Below, piece after piece: positions 18,752 to 24,785 of a stretch of 24,785 bases of DNA; the stretch's first letter is position 1; every line of letters begins with the position of its first letter. A model generated the notes under the pieces. It had not been told where the DNA came from and ran no database searches. It saw only the letters and a program-made list of their open reading frames with translations. This DNA is from Entrophospora sp. SA101. Taxonomy: Eukaryota > Glomeromycota > Glomeromycetes > Entrophosporales > Entrophosporaceae. Location: NCBI GenBank assembly GCA_958430865.1, contig CAUDNR010000576.1, forward strand, positions 4,333-29,117. Reading direction: 5' to 3'. Made by a program: the position numbers and the translations under genes.

Positions 18752-19223
18752 TATAACTTACTTAAGAACAGGTTTGAAACATTTTGACAATATGCATTGC
18801 TAAAAATGGACAATGAGAATATACAATAGATGCATGTGCATTAACTTCTTTTGATGTTTGGTTCTACACAAAACATAATAATCTTTCATTTTCATTTAAA
18901 ATATTTTTCGATTATTTAAACTCAATTATTGAATTTTTTTTTTTTTTTATTTATTTATATGTTCATAAATAAAGTTGTCTATTTTTAACACTAAATGTTG
19001 ATATATTAATGAGATCATAGTTGCTTATTTTTTCCTCATTTGGGATTGACACAAAGATTAAACCTACTATCCTTTGGGACACAGTTCATTCACTCACTCA
19101 CTATCCATATAATAATAATTAAAAATCTACACGCCCTTAACAGTTAATTTTGCCATCAAAGAAGGGGATAATGGTGCTAATCTCTCCTAATACAGTCAAA
19201 ACTCTTTAAAACCGAAGTAATCA
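18692..19223. repeat. 532-bp direct repeat, copy 1
   Basis: By eye this block is identical, base for base, to 19567-20098, including a run of 15 T, at a constant offset of 875 bp. Weaker similarity continues to the left (about 18545-18691 against about 19430-19566) with many differences. The block ends 31 bases into a transposon-like end (TACAGTCAAAACTC at 19191). It contains no open frame. Confidence 0.85.
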
Positions 19224-19566
19224 AAAGGTTCAATAATCTAGCTCTCTGATTTCCAAGAATTCTCAATTTGTTCTAATCAAATGTATTCCTTAAAATAAAC
19301 AAGACCTTTTTTTTAAGAATAATTCCAGGTTCTTTTTAAAGTGAGCAAATTATTTTCAAAGAACTACAATTTAGAATGTTAGAATAATCTTGATAATTTC
19401 CTTGAGTTAATTAATTATTATTGATTAACACTATCAAATTGGACTTTGATCAGTATTTGACTTCTTTTCGTGCAACTTTCATAAATCACTTCCCGATTTA
19501 TTTATTCCATAAATCCATATTATTAGTATTAGTATATATAATATCAATAAACTTGATAAAATTGGC

Positions 19567-20098
19567 CATTTATTTATATTATCAAGTGCTTTAAACAATT
19601 GATTGATGTGTCCGACTCATCGAGTTTATAACTTACTTAAGAACAGGTTTGAAACATTTTGACAATATGCATTGCTAAAAATGGACAATGAGAATATACA
19701 ATAGATGCATGTGCATTAACTTCTTTTGATGTTTGGTTCTACACAAAACATAATAATCTTTCATTTTCATTTAAAATATTTTTCGATTATTTAAACTCAA
19801 TTATTGAATTTTTTTTTTTTTTTATTTATTTATATGTTCATAAATAAAGTTGTCTATTTTTAACACTAAATGTTGATATATTAATGAGATCATAGTTGCT
19901 TATTTTTTCCTCATTTGGGATTGACACAAAGATTAAACCTACTATCCTTTGGGACACAGTTCATTCACTCACTCACTATCCATATAATAATAATTAAAAA
20001 TCTACACGCCCTTAACAGTTAATTTTGCCATCAAAGAAGGGGATAATGGTGCTAATCTCTCCTAATACAGTCAAAACTCTTTAAAACCGAAGTAATCA
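19567..20098. repeat. 532-bp direct repeat, copy 2
   Basis: Second copy of 18692-19223. The copies are separated by 343 bp (19224-19566), of which the right part is the diverged left flank of this copy. The sharp change from diverged flank to identical core suggests a recent duplication, gene conversion, or an assembly artefact. Confidence 0.85.
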
Positions 20099-20146
20099 TG
20101 TATATTCGTTTTATCAAACATCGTCTTAACAAGTTAGTTCTGACTG
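20068..20146. mobile_element. 79-bp miniature TA-flanked element
   Basis: The segment starts CAGTCAAAACTC and ends GTTCTGACTG. The reverse complement of the end is CAGTCAGAAC, so nine of the first ten terminal bases match as inverted repeats, and TA flanks both ends (20066-20067, 20147-20148). The end sequence with CAGT resembles pogo/Tigger-type termini. The same left end occurs at 19191 in repeat copy 1, where a different interior follows (AAAGGTTCAATAATC). Confidence 0.55.
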
Positions 20147-20148
20147 TA

Positions 20149-21500
20149 CCCATATATAGAGATATATACATTAAAAAAAAAGTAGATCTTTCTAGAAAGT
20201 GATATTTTATTATTATTTTGTTGTCATTTTCTTTATTTTCATTTTATTAACATTTTTATGTACTTATTTTTCTTTAGTTGGAACTTCTTTTGGGCTTTTC
20301 TTGGAAATTCGCCAGGTTTTACATTGTTTTATTGTTATATTGTTATATCGTTCACATTTTTCATTGTTTCTTTTTATATAAATTTTGTTTTTGTATTTCT
20401 TTCGATCCTCTTAGCCTAGAGTTGATCCTTCCTTATTTTTCTCTTGTCAGTCTCTCTTTTCTCTCAGTAAAAGAAGAACTGTGGGTCGATACCCTTTTGA
20501 ATCCCTTTTAATACCCATTTCTTTGATCACCTAACATTAATTTATGAATTTTTAAATATTCACTTTCTTCTGGTTCCAAATTTTTGTTCGATTGTCCGTT
20601 TCCTTTTCTTATTACTGGTTTCTTGACGTTCTTCCAGTTTATCGAAAAGAATTATCTTGTTGGTGGCTGGTGACCGTCATTTGGTAAGTTTTTATAATAT
20701 TTCATAATCCCGAGAAACGCGAATTTGTAACAAGTATAATGATACTATGTGTAATAAAGTAAATTTTGAAATGTATTTAATATTTATTGAATTCGTATTT
20801 ATTGAATCGTATTTATTAATGTTTACGACAATTATTGCTGTTATTGTTGTTATTGTTATTATAACCATTATTATAACCATTATTATTATTATGTGCGAGA
20901 GCGAAATAATTGATAAATTGAATGGATCAGGCTAAATAAGCCTTTACCAGCGAATGGTTTTTAGGTTTTGTTTAATATGGGTTTATCAAGTCAAAAATTT
21001 ATTCACAAGCCCAAGACTTTGCGATAGCGTGTAACAAGCAATTTTCTCGTATATAATCATTACGTTTTTAGTGCGCGTTTTGTAAATTATTATTAAGAAT
21101 AATTAATACATACATTTTATTCTATGTTTTTAACCCTAATGGTGATGCCACTGTATGAATCATATGCGAAGAATTCTTATTATTCCCTACCAAATTAAAA
21201 TTGTTTGTTCTTGAACCCGTTAGTTGATAAATCATCATTACTTTTAAACTTAAATTTTCAACTGTACTAGGTTCTTTAATTGTTGGATCCATATTTGAAA
21301 CAACACATTGAAAAAATCATCAAGGTCTGGATCCTTTTCTTTGATCATTTCTTCAGGTTCGTTTCTTTATGTTGATGATTATTATATATCCTCAGTTTCT
21401 GCTTATTTTTACTTGATTCTGTGATTGCGCTATAATTTGAGGCTATTCTAATTTCATCACAAGTTGCACATTTGCCGCGTAATATCATATTGGAATTTTA
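20149..21500. other. T-rich and microsatellite-rich stretch without a clear gene
   Basis: 20200-20520 (plus) has open but very hydrophobic, T-rich frames with no recognised domain. A short patch at 20420-20520 (PLSLELILPYF, then SVKEELWVDTLLNPF) looks more protein-like and could be a transposon relic. 20820-20895 is a (TTATTG/TTATAACCA) low-complexity tract that creates open frames on both strands by chance. The remainder to 21500 shows nothing I can support. Confidence 0.4.
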
Positions 21501-21700
21501 ATGCTAGATCCTTTAATTACTCCACAAAAGAAATATGTTGAATCAAAAGTCATTGTAAAGAGACAAAGAAGTTATGATTTTACTCTGTTGATATCCCACA
21601 TGGTCATGGAGTAATTAGGGCTCAAAATTGGTCATGTTGTTCAAAGATTGTGGATGGATTGATGCAGCTGGAGTTAGTATTAATTAAGAAGTCAAAACCG
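21501..21700 (+). pseudogene. Short coding relic with a frame switch
   Basis: ATG 21501 opens 37 codons (MLDPLITPQKKYVESKVIVK, then QRSYDFTL) ending in TAA at 21612. Near 21583 the adjacent frame carries on in protein-like style (VDIPHGHGVIRAQNWSCCSK, then VDGLMQLELVLIKK). A small indel around 21580-21590 would join them. No family is recognised. It lies just downstream of the DUF427 gene's 3' end on the opposite strand and appears unrelated to it. Confidence 0.3.
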
Positions 21701-21812
21701 TATTTTTTTTACGTTACGCAACATAATAATAATAAAAAAGACGGTGTAACATTTCGAATATGTCCGTTATTTAATATATTAATATATAATGGAAACAAAT
21801 TTTTTTATTGTT

Positions 21813-22352
21813 TTATTTTAATGTTACTTCTACACCCTTCCAAAATGCAACATAATCTTTGAGTTGAGCTACTTCTGGTTTTGGATTAGGGTAAAACCAA
21901 GCTGCATGTTCAAGTTTTTTCCCTATTGTTTATTTTAATATTATTTATTATTTTAACCTCGAAAAATAAATTATTTTAAAAGTTAAGTTATTATTATTAC
22001 ATACCATTAACGACAACATTATAATAAGATGCTTTACCCTTCATTGGACAAGTTGTATGATGTGTGGTATCTTCAAGAAATTCTCTGTTAAGACTATTTG
22101 GTGGAAACTATTGATCAACAATATTATTATAATTAATTAAAATAAATATTAACAATAATAAAATAAATATAACAATAAGTTACATACATAAACGTTTTTT
22201 TCAAATATTTCAAATCGAGGTTCATCGGTTTTAGAAACTTTGGCAATAACTAAAAGATTTTTTTTAAAATTTTTAAAATTAAATAATTTCAAATTCTCAA
22301 AGTAAAAAAGGCAATAATAATGACCTTGACCATTCCACTCGGCACTAGCCAT
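21813..22352 (-). CDS. DUF427 domain protein, four exons
   Basis: Exons on the minus strand are 22352-22325, 22249-22188, 22107-22005 and 21922-21813 (TAA), joined in frame to a 100-residue protein. Introns start GTCATT, GTATGT and GTATGT and end TTTTAG, ACTATTG-side TAG and CAATAG; the first donor is atypical but follows AAG. The protein shows the hallmarks of the DUF427 family (Pfam PF04248) over its whole length: EWNGQVIAKV at the N-terminus, NVYFPPNSLNREFL, then HTTCPMKGKASYYNVVVNG and AAWFYPNPKPE, with AFWKGVEV at the end. Members are small beta-rich proteins of unknown biochemical role, widespread in bacteria and fungi; the Cys-Pro-x-Lys-Gly motif is the most conserved part. The protein is probably cytosolic, with no signal peptide. 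It is divergently arranged to the Iml2-like gene. It appears intact. Confidence 0.9.
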
Positions 22353-22863
22353 CTTTTATTCAATTAATGTTATATAACTTTTGTTGTTGTTGTTTAGTTG
22401 TTTTAGAGATAATAATTAAAAATTTATTTCAATTATTATTATTTATATATTGAGAAAGGTATGTGTGTGAACAGGGAAAATTCTCCCTTTTAAATACTGA
22501 TAAATTTTCCCTTGAATTTTTGAGATTTAACCACGGATAATCGATTTTAATAATAATGCAAATTCTTGCTTTATTAAGGAATTTAAATAAATCTACTTAA
22601 ATGTTAAAAATTCCGCTTCCAATAAATTTAATCAATTTATATTAATATATATATATTAAATATATTTTTTATTTATACATTTATTTATTTATAAAAAAAT
22701 ACTGTTTGATTCTATTTTTGAAAACGTGTAAAATTAAAAAATTAATCAACAGATCAACAACAGATTTATGTATTACAAAATAAATTGACGGAAAAATATT
22801 CTTTTATTACTACTATTACAATTACAAAGAATTTAAATATAGTATAAAAACAAACTTAAAACG
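22353..22863. promoter_or_regulatory. Shared intergenic region between two divergent genes
   Basis: This 511-bp stretch separates the start codons of the DUF427 gene (minus) and the Iml2-like gene (plus), so it should hold both promoters and 5' leaders. It is AT-rich. TATAAAAA at 22843 lies only about 20 bp from the plus-strand ATG and is too close to act as a usual TATA box. No transcription-factor site can be assigned. Confidence 0.4.
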
Positions 22864-24371
22864 ATGAGCTCAAACTCTAGAAATTCTATGTTATTAAATC
22901 TTAAAAATGTTGATGGTTTAGTTGATCAACAATCTGATTTACTGGTAGATCCACGTAAAGTTCTATTATCAGCAAGTGAACAGGAGAAAGAAGGTTTGTA
23001 CATTTTTTTTAAAAAAAGAATAAAATTGGTCAAATTCAAAAGACAACAATTTTAAAAATTTTTTTTTTTATTATGGTGACTATTAGATGAACGAATGTGG
23101 CAAGGCGTATGTTTTGTTTTTTGTAGATATTTTTTAGATGAAAAATGATATTTATACAAGATTTTTTCCTCCTTCTTTTCTATTTTTTATTTTTTTGTTT
23201 TTATTTTTAAACAGGTTCAAGCCTTTTTTTGTAATAAATATTCGGAGGCAAATGATATATTTTCAGAAAAAGCAGACATAGATCCCTTATACGCATTAGG
23301 TCGAGGATGTATATCTTTTTTAAAAGGTTTGCTGAATCTAACAAAATTTGAATTGAAAATTAAAACCAATATCTATACACATCATCATCATCATCATCAT
23401 CATGTTAATTTTTGTTTCTATCATCATCATGTACCTTAATAAAAAATATAGCAATCACAACATTTGATGAAAATGATATATCATTAGCAATTGAGAATTT
23501 AAAAATGGCAGAAAAATTAGCAAGTGCACAAATTCAAATATTAAAATCAAATAATAGCCCCGGAGCAAGTATAAGTAAAATGTTCCAATCGGGTTTTGGT
23601 TATTTTGGTGCAAATAATAAAATTTATATGACAAATGCTCAAATAAGAAATACAGTAATTCAAGCAGAATCAGTTTTACTGATTGCACTTATTCAGCTAT
23701 TGCAGGAAAGCATGGTTAGTTATGTGAAAGCTGGATTGAATTTAAGAAAAGGTACTTCTTTTTTTGTTATTGTTATTACTATTATTATTATTAGGGAAGA
23801 AAATGATTTAATGGAAAAGAATATGTTTAGAACAAGGCTAAAAAAATCTTTGCTATTTGATTTTATTAGGATATAAAAACTACGAGACAGTTTGGAACGA
23901 AATTAATAGACCCGGTTTTAATACACCATTAGATAAACATACTCAGGGTGGAATAGAATTTGGGTTAGTAGTAATAGTTGTGGTGATGGTGGTTTAGTAG
24001 ATTGGTTGACGATGATTAATTCCTGCATGATAGATAAAATAAATAAATAAAATAATACATATTTTTTTAGTTACGGAACTTGTAATCTCGTACTATCATT
24101 TCTACCAGGAAAAATTATAAGGATTATATCAGCTATTGGATATCGAGGTAATAGAGAATTAGGCTTAGAATTGTTGGATGCGGCTTTAAAAGGAAGAGGC
24201 ATTAGATCTCCATTGGCATCGTTATTGTATGTATTTTAAAAAATTATTTTTTTATTTTTTTATTTCTTTTAATTTTATTATTTTACTATAATAGTTTTTA
24301 TTTTTTATAGATTTGCGGCATCGTATTCTATAATGACTTCTTTTGCGCCATCAGTTTTGGGTTCAGATAAT
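22864..24371 (+). CDS. Iml2 / TTC39-like outer-membrane TPR protein, 5' part
   Basis: Seven exons join in frame: 22864-22993, 23087-23106, 23215-23326, 23452-23751, 23870-23963, 24071-24226 and 24311-24371, giving 291 residues. Donors are GTTTGT, GTATGT, GTTTGC, GTACTT, GTTAGT and GTATGT; acceptors are TTAG, ACAG or ATAG. The product matches the Iml2/TTC39 family (DUF3808) in order: QAFFCNKYSEANDIF, DIDPLYALGRGCISFLK, TTFDENDISLAIENLKMAEK, ESVLLIALIQLLQESMVSYV-KAGLNLRKGYKNYE, GGIEFGYGTCNLVLSFLP, then IISAIGYRGNRELGLELLDAA and ASYSIMTSFAPSVLG. Yeast Iml2 is linked to lipid-droplet/inclusion-body clearance; TTC39 members are TPR proteins. Family proteins have roughly 600-700 residues, so about half is missing. 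A GTATAT donor at 24372 suggests the gene continues past the window; if unspliced, TAA at 24381 would end it. Intron 3 holds a CAT microsatellite. Confidence 0.85.
23380..23403. repeat. (CAT)8 microsatellite in intron 3 of the Iml2-like gene
   Basis: Eight perfect CAT units are followed, 17 bp later, by three more. The tract lies between the GTTTGC donor at 23327 and the ATAG acceptor at 23451, so it is intronic, and its length is likely to vary between isolates. Confidence 0.85.
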
Positions 24372-24405
24372 GTATATTATTAAATATAAACAACAGAGTG
24401 TGATG

Positions 24406-24616
24406 TTATAAAATTTCGGCCATTATAATTTTTAGTATGTATTACATAAAACTTCGGCCATTATAATTTTTAGTATTACATAGTTCGGAGATAATTGATG
24501 ATCAAAAAATTTTAGGGGGCAATTTTCTTTTTTCTGTGTAACAAATTTTGAACATGTGTTTACTCAAAATAATCTATTTTTCTGAGAGGTGGTTTTTGCT
24601 GTGACATGTCCCATAT
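24406..24616 (-). repeat. Dispersed element-end repeat, copy 2
   Basis: This 211-bp sequence is nearly identical to 14384-14603, differing mainly by a 9-bp deletion between its two internal TTCGGCCATTATAA repeats (24415-24438 and 24453-24476). It starts 34 bp after the last recognisable exon of the Iml2-like gene and ends at CCCATAT, as copy 1 does. No transposase ORF is next to it in the window, so it may be a solo end, a miniature derivative, or part of an insertion inside an intron. Confidence 0.8.
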
Positions 24617-24785
24617 TATTTGGGAATTTCTAAAAAAGGAATGAAATTCATTGCCTTTTTTGGTAATTAAATAGGGGTCGTGTAATTTGTTCAAAAACTG
24701 TTCAAACCAACATAGCGGGCTTTCCCTGTGATTGGCTTATTTCATTTTGTGTAAAATGACGATCATTACCAAAATAAATTTTTTT
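24617..24785. other. Right edge, nothing recognised
   Basis: This short tail after the dispersed repeat is moderately AT-rich and has no open frame or exon matching the Iml2 family. It may still be inside the intron that starts at 24372. Confidence 0.4.

Noticed and set aside
20405..20495. SINE or tRNA-like promoter (TAGCCTAGAGTTG as A box, GGGTCGATACC as B box)
   Set aside because: Both boxes match only loosely, no cloverleaf can be drawn, and no target duplication or tail was found.
20199..20511. Hydrophobic ORFs that could be a small membrane protein
   Set aside because: They arise in a T-rich tract with overlapping frames and no conserved pattern; Phe/Leu/Ile richness follows from base composition.
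20692..20935. Overlapping Ile/Val-rich ORFs on both strands
   Set aside because: They come from a TTATTG/TTATAACCA low-complexity tract that is open on both strands by chance.
24372..24383. True stop of the Iml2-like gene at TAA 24381
   Set aside because: The family continues for about 300 more residues and a phase-0 GTATAT donor lies directly before the stop, so an intron is more likely. It is not excluded if the insertion truncated the gene.
1..24785. CRISPR array, rRNA or tRNA genes
   Set aside because: No regularly spaced repeats, no tRNA cloverleaf and no rRNA-like conserved words were seen on either strand.

Overview
The window is AT-rich eukaryotic DNA. Genes are split by short introns (about 50 to 310 bp, mostly GTAAGT/GTATGT donors and TAG/CAG acceptors), protein-coding density is low, and relics of DNA transposons are common. 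A fungal DUF427 protein next to an Iml2/TTC39-type gene, extreme AT content and BED-finger hAT relics fit an early-diverging fungus. My best guess is an arbuscular mycorrhizal fungus (Glomeromycotina); this is inference, not proof. A run of 10 Ns at 13394-13403 marks a scaffold gap.

Layout. 1-4780 is almost empty: one doubtful exon-like ORF, a 48-bp direct repeat and a cluster of perfect palindromes. 4782-5300 (minus) is a small Thr-rich, Cys-rich protein gene. 5500-7250 holds only weak relics. 7248-10107 (minus) is the most informative locus: nine exons can be joined in frame into a 412-residue protein I do not recognise, but exon 7 is split by a 939-bp hAT-type element (7911-8849) flanked by an 8-bp target-site duplication. 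10500-12000 and 15300-16100 are GC-elevated, coding-like but broken relics. 12560-13393 (plus) is a decayed coiled-coil/zinc-finger ORF, and 13404-14286 (minus) is the N-terminal part of a putative transposon protein; both run into the gap. A 220-bp sequence next to that transposon ORF recurs at 24406-24616 inside the Iml2-like gene, marking a dispersed element. 18500-20150 carries two apparently identical 532-bp direct repeats plus two miniature TA-flanked elements. 21813-22352 (minus) is an intact four-exon DUF427 gene, and 22864 to the right edge (plus) is a seven-exon, right-truncated Iml2/TTC39-like gene. These two are divergently arranged around a 511-bp intergenic region.

No operon-like or defence-like system is visible. 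The only genes I would call functional from sequence alone are the DUF427 and Iml2-like genes, and perhaps the Cys-rich gene. The main story is transposon traffic: a hAT insertion that broke a gene, its internal rearrangement, pogo/mariner-like miniature elements, and an element end shared between two distant loci. All splice models were made by eye and need transcript support.
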